The notes below the pieces were generated by a model. It ran no database searches, had not been told where the DNA came from, and worked only from the letters and a program-made list of their open reading frames with translations. The position numbers and the translations under genes were made by a program. A stretch of DNA of 64,000 nt, taken from the NCBI RefSeq assembly GCF_014839805.1, contig NC_051141.1, positions 10,114,777 through 10,178,776 on the forward strand, written 5' to 3'. The DNA is from Manduca sexta (lineage: Eukaryota > Arthropoda > Insecta > Lepidoptera > Sphingidae). Each line of letters starts with the position of its first letter. Within the stretch, counting starts at the first letter, position 1. Of this stretch, positions 46,986-59,299 are shown piece by piece.

Positions 46986-47439
46986 GTAAGTAATCTCAGT
47001 AGGCTGCAAGGAAGGACAGCTGCGTCTCTTACAACTTGTATGTAGATACACGCAATTTTGACCGTACTTGTTTTAGAGTTAAAAAATAATAATAAACAAT
47101 TACACCGAATTTAAAAACCACTAAAACATTACCTATATACTACACTGACGGACACAGAAAGTGCATCAATGTTAAAGACAACTTTAGAATAAAATTTTAG
47201 CAAAGTATTCAAACTTTTACACAAATTTAAATTGAAACCTATAGTTTGGTTCGTTAACTTCCTAACAGCGTAGTGAACATATCGTTACGTGTACCTATAC
47301 GTTTTAAAACTGGAAAGGACAATTTAATTTTGATGGACAAAACCGATCAATAACAAAAATTGGTTTTGGTTGATTTATTAAAAAAATAATTTTACAATAA
47401 AAAATTAAGTTAAAGCACAGATTTTTTTCTTTCAATATG

Positions 47440-48360
47440 GTGTATTGCCTCTACGCGCCCTTATTACAGATTCTAATCGGTTCCGCAAAGATCTGATTAG
47501 GGTTATTAAACGGTCTTGCGGAATTTTGCTCAATTCTTGTGAAATCGCTGGTCTTAATGCTGTTACTATTGTGTACACATGATATCTCGCATATACGGGT
47601 TTTATTAAACTGTCCCAAACATGTTCAATGTGATTAAGATCTGGGCTGCGTAGGTACTAGCCAATTCTTGTAAGGTACCACATGACCTTCTAATACTTCT
47701 GTTATATAGCGTTGTGCGGTCAAACCACCTCCTCTATCGTTTTGACGAACCATGTCGATGAAACACAAGTTCCATTCGCCCAATCATCGAAGTGCTACTA
47801 TACACGAAGTGCCTCTAGAAGGAACACGCTTCTTAATGCAACTTTGAGCATATCCCTCACCCCGTCGACGATAGACTCTTATGCGACCATCTACACCATT
47901 TAAATATGTCCTACACGCATCGGTGATGAATATGGACGCCCTTGCCCTTCAGCCCAACTAAGATGTCCACGCGCAAATCTTAAACGAGTTTGGTTGGCAG
48001 TGAGCTGTTTGCTCACAGCTTTGGACAATTTGCCCGTCTAAAAGAGATGATTGCCGCTTCCTTAAGCCTCCTTCTTATGGTTCGGGCACTTACGTTTACT
48101 CCACGCATTTCAATGAACTCCGTTTTAATGTTTACTGACGTGAGGTTACGATTTCGTAAAGAAGAAACCATAAATCTGTCGTCACGACGTGTGGTTACTC
48201 AAGTTCTACCAGTACCGGGTCTCCTTTTGTAAGAACCTCTCTCTAGAAACCAACGGTATAATCTAGGAAACGTAGACTGATTTAAAATTAAATTTCGAAC
48301 AATCGTTCGTTGATCCAAGCCTTTCCGCACCAATGCCACAATTTGACCAGCTTGTTTGAA
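47440..48360 (-). pseudogene. Tc1-like transposase relic
   Basis: In reverse complement the order is: a helix-turn-helix (QIVALVRKGLDQRTIVRN), a GTGRT hook, NRNLTSVNIKTEF, VSARTIRRRLKEA, then TRLRFARGHLSWAEGQ, DGRIRVYRRRGEGYAQSC, GGLTAQRYITEVLEGHVVPY. This is the canonical Tc1-mariner layout of paired N-terminal DNA-binding domains and a DDE core. Several stops and frameshifts occur, and the region around the first catalytic Asp is damaged. A candidate terminal repeat begins near 47143 (acactgacggacacagaaag), but no matching right end was seen. Confidence 0.82.
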
Positions 48361-48534
48361 CGATGTATTTATATTGATGGTTACAAAACTTTTGTGAGTT
48401 TATGAGACTAATATATAATCAATACTATTGGTAACAATAATTAAAATTGCAAAAGAAAAAATCCAAAGAGAATTAATTTCAAACTTTAGTCGAATAACAC
48501 ACGAATTTAAGACTAAGTATAAACTTTATTTTTC

Positions 48535-48712
48535 CTACCTGACTGACTTGGTGCCTATGAGACCATTTTAGAAATATCCGCTTCCGAACCGAAAAAGAAT
48601 TTTGAAAATCGGTTTACGATTGACGGAGTAATCGTGTAACAAACACACAAAAAAAAGTAGATACAGTCTAATTGAAAACCTCCTCCTTTTTAAGAAGTCG
48701 GTTGAAAATAAC
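48535..48712 (+). repeat. LINE-like 3' tail repeat, copy 1
   Basis: ctgacttggtgcctatgaga, gattgacggagtaatcg and the end attgaaaacctcctcctttttaagaagtcggtt are typical, as I recall, of a widespread lepidopteran non-LTR 3' end. It follows the Tc1-like relic. Confidence 0.55.
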
Positions 48713-50057
48713 TAGGCCACCAACCAAGATGTTGAAACTAAATATAAGAATGTTCTGATTGGCTCGCCTTTAGAGCAGTAGCTCGGAATGAATGTCAGAA
48801 TATACTTAGCACCTATTTCACAATATTCGGGGAAGTGTAATTCAATAAAAAACCGAATTATAAAGCTAATGCTAATATTGTATACTCATGTGATTATCAT
48901 TTATTAGAGATCATACTTTAAAACGGCGCGAAAATTACAGATAATTTTTGTTATATTATAATGCATATATTTAGAGTTTAGCTTCTCCATTAGACGTGGT
49001 GAAATTAGACGACTAAATTGTAAAGTGGAAGAGCGCCAGCTCGTCCATTTAATCCTTCATTAATGGAATCACTCGGTTATTATTAATCATGTATCGTTTA
49101 TGCATAATGAGACAGCAACAACCGTGTGGGCATTCGACGAATTGAATTTAACATTTTATATTTTCTCATTTTATTGTGATGTCTCGATAGAGTAATTAAT
49201 AAATTTATTTAACTTAATTATTTATTGTGAATTAATGTATTGTAATAATATATTTAATGAATTTTAGCAACATGTAAATTATGGCTCATCCAGAATAATT
49301 AGCGTTTCTGGCTATAGTAATACTATATGGATTGTCCGGAGATGTAAAAAAATAGTTTAGTAAAAGTATTTAAATACAAAATGCAAAAAACGTAATTTCA
49401 AACTAGGTTTTCCAAATAAAATACCTTGTACTTAACTGATTTTAATACTGGTGTTTGTTCAAAGAGTTCATGTTAATCATAATCATTCCCCCGAATGCAA
49501 ATAGTCATTCAACAGATGCAGAACTTGTAAGCAGGTATTATTATATTTAAGGAGGAGTTCTTTTAAATTTGGATATATATTGTAGTGTTTTCAGATCTAA
49601 TGTGGTCATCGCCGTGGACCTCAAATTTGTTTAACGCGCAATGTTGTTTATCATATTGTTTTCGGTGACAATGGTGACCACAATAAGGATCATGATCAGT
49701 GCGTACATAAATAAACTAATTTTGGATTTTAAGAATGAAAAATTTATTAAAAATGTAACAAAATTATTTTGTTTCTTACAAATAAAAAATATTTATATAA
49801 TGTATGTTTTTCAAATAAAATACTAAATACATTTTGGAAAAGGTACTAAAAAAGTAAAAATAAAAATAGCTATTTTGCATTTGTATTTAAAATACAATAT
49901 GTATTTCAAATAATTCACATCTCTGGGATCGTCCTTGTCACGCAAATATTTTCACGGAATTTAATCTATAAAATTACATGAAAATATTGGTTCAAACCAC
50001 ATATTGCCTACTAGTAACAAGATTGGCATATAAGCTACTGGTGCACTCAAGTTATAA
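48713..50057. other. Downstream of calaxin-like exon, nothing recognised
   Basis: AT-rich. The expected third EF-hand exon (DxDxDG loop) was looked for on the plus strand and not seen. The frame 49641-49826 is Ile/Lys/Phe-rich chance coding. Confidence 0.45.
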
Positions 50058-50129
50058 ATGAAGCTATTTGCATTTTGTAGCATTGTGGCTCATAGCGGAA
50101 TTGTGACGTGCATAAACAACTTATGCAAA

Positions 50130-50350
50130 GTTCACGATAGCGTAGTTGAGAATCGCATGGTCTGCCGAGATGAATGTACGGAAATTCATAACCCAAGACA
50201 CACACCTCTGCTTTTAGGAATTTATGTGTGCAATGTTCATCAATTATTGTTGAAGGTATATTTAAAAATTCTTCACAAGAATATTGACGTCCGCCAACCT
50301 GTATTAGGCCAGCGTGTTGGATTAAGCCTAAACTCTCTCAGTACCGTGGA
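50130..50350 (+). mobile_element. SINE family B, damaged, forward
   Basis: gcgtagttgagaa, tctgccgagatgaatgt, cacacacctctgctttt, attaggccagcgtgttgg and ctctcagtac are the forward counterpart of 24375-24697. A 136-codon open frame (50058-50468) covers it and is judged spurious for that reason. Confidence 0.7.
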
Positions 50351-50639
50351 GCAGGCCGGCGGTCGGCAGGAGGCAGGGGCGAGCATATCATATACAATTT
50401 CTTGTGTCTACTGGTGTTGCAAAAAACTTTTTAACAAGAAATTATACAACCTTCAAAAACCAGTATAAACAAAACATTATTTAAAAATACCTACTGTTGT
50501 TTAATTTTTACTAAGCACCGACTCCCAAAATTGGTAACCCATATATTGTAATAGTGTTAAATAATTATTTGGTTTTTAGTAGTTTTTGAAGGTGGTATAA
50601 TTTTTTGTTAAAAAGATTTTACTTTTTGCTTTTTTGTAA

Positions 50640-50873
50640 TAGTAAAAATCACTACACGTTGAGGACATCATAGTTGACATCATTTAAAGAGTTTTCTGAT
50701 ATGTCTCCGAAGTCAAGAGTCCAACAACTATGAATTTTGTATGGGACAAAATTGGTGAGCACCAGCTTTGAAATAAAAAATCGGTTAACCCATTCAAAAG
50801 TTCTGAGGTAACAAACAAAGAGATATAGTTAAATTGAGAACATCCTCCTTTTTTGAATTTGGTTAACAAGAAT
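50640..50873 (+). repeat. LINE-like 3' tail repeat, copy 2
   Basis: It ends attgagaacatcctcctttttt, gaatttggttaa, paralleling 48680-48705. Upstream text (gggacaaaattggtgagcacca) probably belongs to the same element. Minus-strand open frame 50684-50869 is a by-product. Confidence 0.5.
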
Positions 50874-51620
50874 AACTAACTTCGTTCGAAGTGCTTTACT
50901 TAGAGTCTTGGGATGTTACTTAGAAGTAAATTGCAGAAACGGCTGTATTGCAGGGATTGAGCACTTCCTGGATTCATTGTAATAATAGTAATTTTCTCGT
51001 ATCTGCAGATGGCGTTGATTATTTAGGAACTTTGGTAGTGGGAAAGGATTTTTACGTGGGCGAAAACTCGAAAGAAGTAAATCAATAAAAGGTTATGTAA
51101 ATGAAATACAAAAAAAAAAAAATAAAGATTCAGATAATTTTAAAAAGGTTGACACGTTCAGAAATACTAGATGTAAACTAAAATATCCCTGCGAGCTACG
51201 AACCTGGATATCAAGTCTCACTTACTGAATCACAAAGCTGCAGTACATCAGTTTCATTCAGATGTGAAGTGAAAGTTGGCTCCACAGTTTGTTGATCTGT
51301 TGCCATTACATCATACCTAGGATAATCTTACGTCACAACTCACAACTCTAAATCTGCGTACAATCCACTCCGCATCCCAACACCTATGTAGTATGTATAT
51401 AATACATCAAGGTTAACAGCTCATCCAGCATTATTTAAGAATAAAATTGTGTGTGAATTGGCTGTGACCGATATCTGGTGACCCGTTTGCCCAGTAAACA
51501 AAATACTACATAAAACGATCTTCTTTCGATATAAAAATGGTGAAATACAGTTCGAACGTTAGCTATTAAATACATCTGTCGGAAGAAAAAGTAACATTTC
51601 GTTAGAATACGCACTAAACG

Positions 51621-51815
51621 TTAAGGCGATACCTCAAGGTCCATTTTCATACATTTTGTTTCGGCTTTAATCTGGGTAACTAAACAAGTATTGGCAAGTA
51701 AAGAATTTAAATTCACGTCTAGTTAGTGATTAGTTCTCGCAGTTGAAAGAAAAACGTAAAAATAATTAATAATCATGGATATTTCGGCCTTTAAAATTTC
51801 ATCAAATTTGACAAG
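51621..51815 (+). mobile_element. Single-arm relative of the TTAA MITE
   Basis: It starts TTAAggcgatacctcaaggtcc and runs through gggtaactaaacaagtattggc and taatcatggatatttcggcc, nearly identical to the left arm at 60419-60597. No second arm follows. It helps define the family as an arm that can occur alone. Confidence 0.8.
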
Positions 51816-52161
51816 TACGTATTGTTAGTGTGAGTGACGGCTGACTGAGTATACCGGCACAAATGAGAACTATATATAAATGATTAACGCTGTCGCAGCA
51901 AAATAACCGTGAGATGGCGTTATTTATTCTTTTCAAATTGGATATATCGTAGTAGAATATACATGAATCATTTAAAAACACATCAAATATGATATGCCTT
52001 TTAAATAATTTTGTAATGGGAAAAATAGAAAATAGAAATGAGGAGAATCACTAACTTTTTATCACGACAGAGGGCGCACTGTACCTTGGCTTGACAAAAC
52101 AAACGTCAAATCGTATGACGTATCACTGAGTGTTTATGAATATAATATACTTTTGTTCCAA

Positions 52162-53354
52162 ATGCCTCAATGCAGTGCGTTAAATTGTAAAACAGAGGAA
52201 TACATTTATTTCCAAAGGAAAGTAAACGTAGAAAGCAATGGGAATCTGCGTTACGTATAAAAAACTTCGAAGCTAGTAGCACAGCACGATTGTGTGTTGC
52301 GCATTTTACAGAAAAAGATTATTACGGGAAAATCAATTATACAGGTGAGTCACTATAGAATTTCTATGTGATTTACCTATTTCCATTAATTTTTAATTAC
52401 TTCGTGCTAATTATTTTTGTTTTTTATGATTTCAGGTTATGAGCTCCTTGCAAAATTTCTTAAAAAGACAGCTGTGCTATCTGTGTTCTTCTTAACGAAG
52501 ATAAAACCAGAAAATCCAGCTGCTGTGGCACATCAACAACGTATTGAACGAAGAAGTCAGTCGAGTAACAAATGTAGATGATTCACAACCATCAAGTAGC
52601 AAAGTTAACCTAATAAGTGACAGAGACAATTTACTGGAAGTTGATCATGAAGAAGCAGTCAAAACAGAAGACAACAGTGCAGTAGGATGTACATATATTA
52701 TGCATGAATTTATATCTAAGGGCACTCAAGTTGATCAAGAACACAAATATGGGTTTATGAATAGATATAAAGATGATAATGCCACTATTAAGTTTTACAC
52801 AGGTTTTGAATCATATAAAAATTGAATTTAGTCTACTCAGCTCTTAGTCCAGTGGTTCACAAAATAAAATATTATGGCAGCAATGTGATTATTCTTAGCA
52901 GTGATTCTAATTCTAATTTATTAGTTGGTGCAATACCTGGTAGCTTGCTGTTATATTGTTCTCAAGCATTTGCAGGATTGATAAGTGATCAGTAGGCAGT
53001 GGAACAAAGTGACCTTTTAGCAAAATGTGAAAGTGGTAGTAGTATACTGACTGACAGAGGATTTATGATACAATATATATTTCATCAGACAAAAATGTGA
53101 CCATTAGGATTCCCAGTTTCTTAAAAGAAAAATTTCAGTTGCCTGGTCTTAATGTAATAAAAGATAGGGAGCTTGCAAACAAAAAGAGTTCATATAGAAA
53201 GAATAATAGGATTAACAAAGACAAACAAAATTTAAAAAATGAATTAGACCATAACTATATCCCAATAGTGAGCAAAATCTTTTTTTATGTTTTATGTGCT
53301 AAACATCTACAATTTCAGGAATTATACTATTACTATATTGTGAAAGATATTAGA
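52162..53354 (+). pseudogene. THAP-domain DDE transposase of the ISL2EU element, broken
   Basis: The ATG at 52162 starts MPQCSALNCK (Cys-x4-Cys of a THAP zinc finger). After a one-base frame break it continues HLFPKESKRRKQW and ARLCVAHF (the CxxH half). A donor at 52345 (GTGAGT) and an acceptor ending near 52437 (tgatttcag) bracket a small intron. A linker rich in Ser and acidic residues follows, then KFYTGFES. The DDE part begins only at SSILTDRGFMIQ (second Asp), followed by IPSFLKEKFQLPG and, in another frame, HIERIIGLTKT (last Glu). The stretch with the first catalytic Asp is deleted. Family role: binds the element's ends and cuts and pastes DNA. This copy cannot be functional. Confidence 0.82.
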
Positions 53355-53520
53355 TAAAAAGATGTAATTATTTCAATTTATTTATTAATTGTAAATAGTT
53401 CTTATACACATACTTATTTACATTTCTGGTTCTAAATTATGTACATAAAAGTTTAACAAATTTGTCAACATGCCATTAATAAATGAGTCATCTCTATTAA
53501 TGAATATTATTTTCATATCC

Positions 53521-55106
53521 TCAAATGTGTAAACAATAAAATTGCAATATTGCGTCCCCCGAACAATAAAGTTGGCCTTGGATTTGGGCATAATATGGAT
53601 GCTGCTTTTTTAAATGTAATTCTCCATTAAGTATTTTTAAGTAAGGCACAGTCACAGAGGTTATTTTATAATATCTAGCAGCATATGGACACTTAACCTC
53701 AACAATAGTATCTTTACCCAATATACCGTCTGGAGAAACAGCCAGAAAAGGATATTCAAATGATATAATGAATCCACTTTTTTTTATTTTTAGTCCATAA
53801 TCTCTATCATATTTGGCAATGGAAATAGTTTCTTGGATTTTACTATGCACAACTAACATAGTCTGCACAGCTTTAGGGGCCAAAATCATATCGATTACAT
53901 ATATTTTTGGTACTTATATGCTTTACTGTGGCACACTAAATGAAACATACTGGCAGTAATCCTGCATGATCTTTCATGCCACTCAGAGGAATCACTTTGG
54001 GCTCTTGTATTCTTCTCACTTCCTGAATTTGTTCAGATATAATATTTTTAATAATAGCTTCTCTAGTAAAATATCTATTGGAGTCCTATCTACATAGGTG
54101 TAACGATCCCATTCAATGCCATGTGGATTTGCGGGTTCACATGTCTGTAATAAAGGTATTGAGCTTTCATCATATCCCATTACTAAAATTTTCACATAAT
54201 CAGCATAACTGTCCATAATATCAGTAAGTATCTTTTAGTGTGTTATAAGTAAAAGATGTCAATCTCTTGTTGGGTAAATTTTGAACTGCAATGGGTGAAT
54301 TATAAAATACTTTCTTGGGTCTATTGAATGTCATTAATTTTTGAGTACTTGACAGATGCAATTTAATATTTTTTTTGTGTACCATCCAACAATACAGAGA
54401 CATGTTTGCAACATGCTTGAGTACCACTGCCTGCAGCACAATCGCAATGGCATTCTTCAATTACTCCATCTTTACTTAATTTTATATCCACAAAGTATAC
54501 CATTTTTTTCATACTGGCTTTACATTGTCCTCGCAAGTGGGTATAAATGCCATCTGTGGAATAGCGGGCAGTCACAAGATGTCGAAATTCGTACAGGAGT
54601 TGTCCTTTATGCTGAGTATTATATCTGCAAAAACAATAATGTAGTAAGAAAATATAATATAATGTTATCAAGATATCATGATATATGAGTGTAGGTATAC
54701 CAATTTAAATACATAAAATTTACACTGTCATCTTTGTAAACAACTGCCTAAGATTATAATCATTACATATGGGTACATAACTTTCAAAATATTCCTGTAT
54801 TGCTTGTCTCGTAATCATTGGTAAAGAAGTGTCCGCAATTATGTCTCTGAAAGTATCAGTGGCTGGACTCAGATATGCGATCTCCTCTTGGATCTCGCAG
54901 TCAACACCAAAATTTTTATTCCGGTCATTAGATTGCAATCTATAACAAAAAAACAAGAACTGAGGTCCGAGAACAAGAAAATAAGGCATATAAGCGAATT
55001 ATAACCTAAATATTATAGTATTTACCTTTCTATCAAATTAGCCTTTTTTTCCGGCAATTGACGCATTTCTTTTACGAACCTCAACTTTAAGTTGAGGCAC
55101 AGTCAT
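53521..55106 (-). pseudogene. SAP-SWIM-YqaJ nuclease gene of the ISL2EU element, frameshifted
   Basis: The start at 55106 opens a SAP-like motif (MTVPQLKVEVRKRNAS, then GKK-ANLIER) with one extra A in a seven-A run. Introns with good signals lie at 54940-55025 and 54625-54723. Exon 3 carries a SWIM zinc finger (CHCDCAAGSGTQACCKH). A second homopolymer slip (seven A) follows KHVSVLLDG, then NRPKKVFYNSP continues in another frame. Near 54000 the YqaJ entry motif (SEWHERSCRITAS) appears in a shifted frame. The nuclease core FLAVSPDG, IVEVKCPYA and HPYYAQIQGQLY is intact, with the PDG Asp and ExK catalytic residues visible. Family role: lambda-exonuclease-like DNA processing for the transposon. 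The few breaks sit in homopolymers and could partly be sequence error. Confidence 0.82.
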
Positions 55107-55624
55107 GAAAGCGTACATATTTTAATGAATTAGCACTTCAAATTTCTTGAAATAGCGTCTTCACTTACGTCAAGAAAAGTAAACAACGGTAAACAAAGTA
55201 CACTCGTGTACCTCCATTGTTATGAGTATTTGATAGAAGCCTTATTTATGATTTGACATATTACAACCGACGTTGCCGCTCTTCCTATTGACCGTCGTCA
55301 AGGTCGTGAAGTGAACCTATGGGACGTTGCCAGCTCAATACCCTGTTGGGTCTAAGGTAAAAAGTAAGTTTCATCACATTACGTTAATGTCACTACTATT
55401 GCACGCGGTTTTGCCTGTGCAAAATTTTAGATTTAAAATTATAAATAAGATCGCCTGAGAATTTTACCTGTATTTAATATAATGTAATTTGTAAATGTGA
55501 CGATCGATAAAAGAATATAATATATAGTTTTTTCAATAAAAGTTATGATTTTGTTTCTATTTATTAACTTCTCCCTCGGGATAGGTGCTTTAAAATCGTA
55601 TTTTATACAGTAACTTTTCAAATA

Positions 55625-55740
55625 AAACTATTTACGGATTTTATCGTGGTGATTTATATTATTATTTTCTCCCTAATGCTATATGTACTTATATTGGGAG
55701 AAAATAATAATATATATCACCGCGATAAAATACGTAAATA
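55625..55740. repeat. Inverted repeat with repeat H-like arms
   Basis: ggattttatcgtggtgatttata and tattattttctccc on the left mirror gggagaaaataataatata and tatcaccgcgataaaatacg on the right, around a loop of about 30 bases. The arm resembles the tatcgcggt motif of repeat H. Confidence 0.85.
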
Positions 55741-56514
55741 GACAATATTTCAAAGATAAAAAAATAAACAATACATAATAAAAATAACATCTATGGAGCT
55801 TTCAATTAAATAAAGAATAATTGGACGACAGGAGTTAACATATCAGCAATTAATTCTGTTGACAGAAGTTTATATAATCATATTACCGATATATTTAATT
55901 GTATTTTTCATTTCAGTGTTTGTATCTTCCAGTATTATATATTAGTCTATGTTTGTTTCGATTTTATACAGTAATCATCTATTATTAATAAATATTTCAT
56001 TTGTAAAAACTTAAATTCCAATCGCCGTAGCGTAACTCAGGAAGATATTTTTTTTTATATAAATACCTCATACCAAAGTCTGTTTTACAACAATAAATCA
56101 AATAAAATAAAATTTCACTCGACGGTCGTATTATATACGGCCAAATTGAATAGCCGCTTTTTCATTATAAGAACAGTACATTACAACCACCTCCGTGACT
56201 TGTGACGGCCATTGCATTCCAGGCTTTTACAAAAACATGACGTTACTCGCGATTAAAAAACAACCTTATGTGGTGGGTGTGAGGTCGAATTTGTGTTTAG
56301 TCCATCAATACTTATGATTTTCTGTTTCATGTTTTGTTTGAATTTATCGACGACGCTAATTTTTGTTATCACATTTGCAAGGAGTTTAGTTCAGCCTTTA
56401 GGATTCGATACAAGACAACATAATGGTGGTCTCGGTGTATGTACACCTTTGATGTACACGTATACACGTGCTATACCAAAATATCTGTATGAAGCTCCGT
56501 CATGCACCGTCAGT

Positions 56515-57477
56515 GCTAGCACAACTGAAGCTGCGTTGGAACCAGAACTAACCAATTGATCCCAACCGGATACCGATGCCTATCTACTACCTGTGGAAAT
56601 GATTTCTAGTAACAACCTGCAATTGGTAATTGGATAACTGATTGTGGACTCGAAGCACGAACTTCAGTGGGCATTTAATGTGCCAAAACATACTCGGGTT
56701 ATTGTTTCCAAATTCAATATGCCAGTGAAAAACAAAAGGGTTTTCATAGTGTTTCCACATTTTAATGCAGCATGTGTGATGAAATTTGGCACCATTGTTC
56801 TGAAAGGGATAACACAAACATAATATGCTTTATGTGGGCAATCATAACAGCTTGCAGATATTACACGCGAGTGGCTCATATGATAATCTTTGTGGACTCG
56901 CCAAATATGGCTGGTATTATATTTCTTGCAATTGAAAAACGACAATACATGGGACAAATAATTGACTGCGGAAATAAAGAAACCTGGTGACTAAGATAGA
57001 TTTATTGCCAGTGTAAAAAGGTATATATTGGATGCTACTCTATATATTACTGTTTATATGTAAGGGGGCTAGTTAAAAAGGTTATATGGTCACAACTTAG
57101 ATTCATCATTAGGAATGGAAGTTCCATACACAATATAGGAATTATTATTTATTAGATTACTCATGCCTTTACATTAGCATACTATCTCATGACAATTTTC
57201 TTTCCAGGCTTGAATTATCAGCAATAACAAAAAAGCCTATTTATTGGTTTCAAAAATAAATACTGTTTCACAATAGGACAATATTATGAATTGAAAAGAA
57301 TAGATTTAAACAGACCTAGTTGCTGTAAAAAAATTACAGAGCCGTTTACGGCAATGGAATCTAAAATAAAAAATTTCAAGAGTGAAGAAATGCATAGTCT
57401 CCATTATTTAAATTTTATTAGAGATGGAGATTCTTCTGTGTTTGCTAATGTGAAAGAAAAAGTACAACATGGGAACT
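56515..57477 (+). pseudogene. Mutator-like transposase relic
   Basis: Segments in shifting frames match the Mutator-like transposase family of insects. GRRIVD-like text lies near 56640. ITVYM-GG-LKRLYGHNLDSS lies near 57050 (family: ITVYVDGGWSKRSYGHNY). SLFIGFKNKYC lies near 57240, followed by the open stretch 57291-57477 with CCKKITEPFTAMESKI, MHSLHYLNFI and DGDSSVFANV. GDGDSSV is the signature around a catalytic Asp. At least four stops or frame changes interrupt it, and the part after DGDSSV is cut off. No terminal repeats were identified. Confidence 0.7.
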
Positions 57478-58377
57478 AAATAAAAAATTGACACCAGTGC
57501 ACAAGGTAATTTATTGTATCCAATATCCATAGACCTTTATCTCCTTGGCATAGTGTTAGTTGTATTATCATGAGGCCGGAGATTCCAAGGTTTTGTTACC
57601 ATTTATGGGTGATAGGATTTTGAATGCCTCAAATATGATTGGTGTCATAAAATCTCAACTAAATTATTAGTGTAACATTCTTGGTAAAGACTGCTGGTCC
57701 CACCACACATTGAAGTAGAATAAAAAAGGAATGTTCAGATACAATTAATGCTTCACATAAATGTTTTGTATTTGTAATCATTAATACCTGGTGGTGTGAA
57801 CTACTACTATGCTATGCTAATTATCATGATAACTTGCTATATGTCAATATTGTAATTCACCTTTTACTTGGCCGACTAAACATTGAACTTGAATTGATAA
57901 TGTAATGTGGATAAACATATACTATATTACTACTCACATTTCAGATTTTAGCTAATACAAAGCTTCCACACTATGGATGAAATATTTTGAAACCAAGGTT
58001 ACTGAAGAACTACTGTGCAATAAATTATTGTACGTAGAGCAATGGTCAGCCTAGTTCCATGGCTGATGATTTTCAGATTCGGCCACCGCATGTATTTGGC
58101 AACTATGAGAAGAGGAAAAATTTACTACTCTTTCCATTCGTAATTTATAATATAATTTGTACATAGTGTTACTTTTGTAAAATTAGCCAGACAAATGTGA
58201 TTTGTTATCTATAATAAAAATATAAAACTATAAACTGGTAAATCATTTGCCATTGTATTCAAATTTAATTAGAGTATGTCATGTTTTAAGTTTGAGAAAT
58301 CATTTCAGAATTGTGGCATTTTTACTTAAAAACAAATAAAACCAAAAACTTTCTTCCAAATATTGTATTTCAGTAAA

Positions 58378-59149
58378 ATCAATGTCCATATTTTCATGAC
58401 TGGAGCTGGCTGGACAGTCATCCTGTGATTCTGAAGAACTACTACTGTCATCTTTAAGATTTATTATAATTCTTTCAATGTCCTCTTACAGGGTATGTTC
58501 TCTCTTGTAATAGTCATTTTAAATTTTTCTTACATGTTGACATGAGATTTTCCAATCATCTTCGGTTATGTCTTGAAACGCACTCACATATGCTTCCTTT
58601 AACAAACAAATAATTACTTTTGATTTGGATAATAAATGAATATTAAATTGTAAATTATTATTAAACCTGTACTTTGAATGAATCATTTCATTATTATAAC
58701 ATTAATATTTTATACAATATGAGCTGCTTCTGTTTTGCTATGCCCCATATAAGCTCAATGAGATTTAAATCACAGTAGTAAGGTGGAACCCTTACCACTC
58801 TACCTCTACCTACCTACCTACACTACACCTCAATTAGTAATTACTAATTATTGATGCAAGTATCTCAAGATGACGTGGACAATCTTTAAACTAATTTTGT
58901 CATATGAATGTAAACATTACCTACGGGCTTGATAATATATTGCAAGATATAGAAAAATACTTAGTGCAAGTAGTAAAAATCACTCCAGACTCATCAAAAC
59001 TTATAAAGTACACTTAAATTATTAACAAAATAAACTTCCACTTACCAGATCCGATAGAATTGTTTTTGCTTCTTGTTCAGCTAGACATGGTCGGTAAAAG
59101 TATTATATATAATTTCTCTCGCGAACCTTATTATTCGCGGCTTATTCAT
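58378..59149 (-). pseudogene. DDE_3 (IS630/Tc1-type) transposase relic, internally deleted
   Basis: The first exon, 59149 to 59046, begins MNKPRIIRFAREIIYN, resembles the N-terminal RxxREIIY helix of this insect family, and still ends at a GTAAG donor, though it has an in-frame stop. The C-terminal part reads RVVRVPPYYCDLNLIELIWG (58800-58740), the signature around the last catalytic residue (PPYHCDLNPIELxW). It continues with EAYVSAFQDITEDDWKISCQ and an acidic SSSSESQDD tail to about 58380. The middle, with the first two catalytic Asp residues, is absent. Confidence 0.75.
58795..58832. repeat. (CTAC)n-type microsatellite
   Basis: ctctacctctacctacctacctacactacac interrupts the DDE_3 relic at its deletion point. 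Confidence 0.8.
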
Positions 59150-59299
59150 TTTGTATCGCGAATAGTATCTTCTTGTTCTTATTGCAAAATTTTAATAAAA
59201 AGACAACACCGACACTATTTATAAAACTTCACAAACGTCAAAAATGTGATAATGTTGCCAGGTAAAATAAAGGATTAGTTCCATTTCTACACTTTTTGC

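Larger units (their letters stand above)
52069..55282. mobile_element. ISL2EU-type DNA transposon with two convergent genes
   Basis: A plus-strand THAP plus DDE_Tnp_4 transposase relic faces a minus-strand SAP-SWIM-YqaJ nuclease gene. That two-gene set is the known layout of ISL2EU (IS4EU) transposons. The outer ends show imperfect inverted similarity: AGAGGGCGCACTGT on the left, and AGAGCGGCAACGT reading inward from the right, each followed within about 40 bases by GTCAAATC. Exact ends and target duplication could not be fixed. Both genes carry frameshifts, so this copy is probably not autonomous, but the YqaJ gene keeps its splice sites and most of its domains. Confidence 0.8.

Noticed and set aside
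50058..50468. 136-codon open frame, signal-peptide-like start
   Set aside because: Its middle is a SINE family B copy in forward orientation, so the frame is a by-product.
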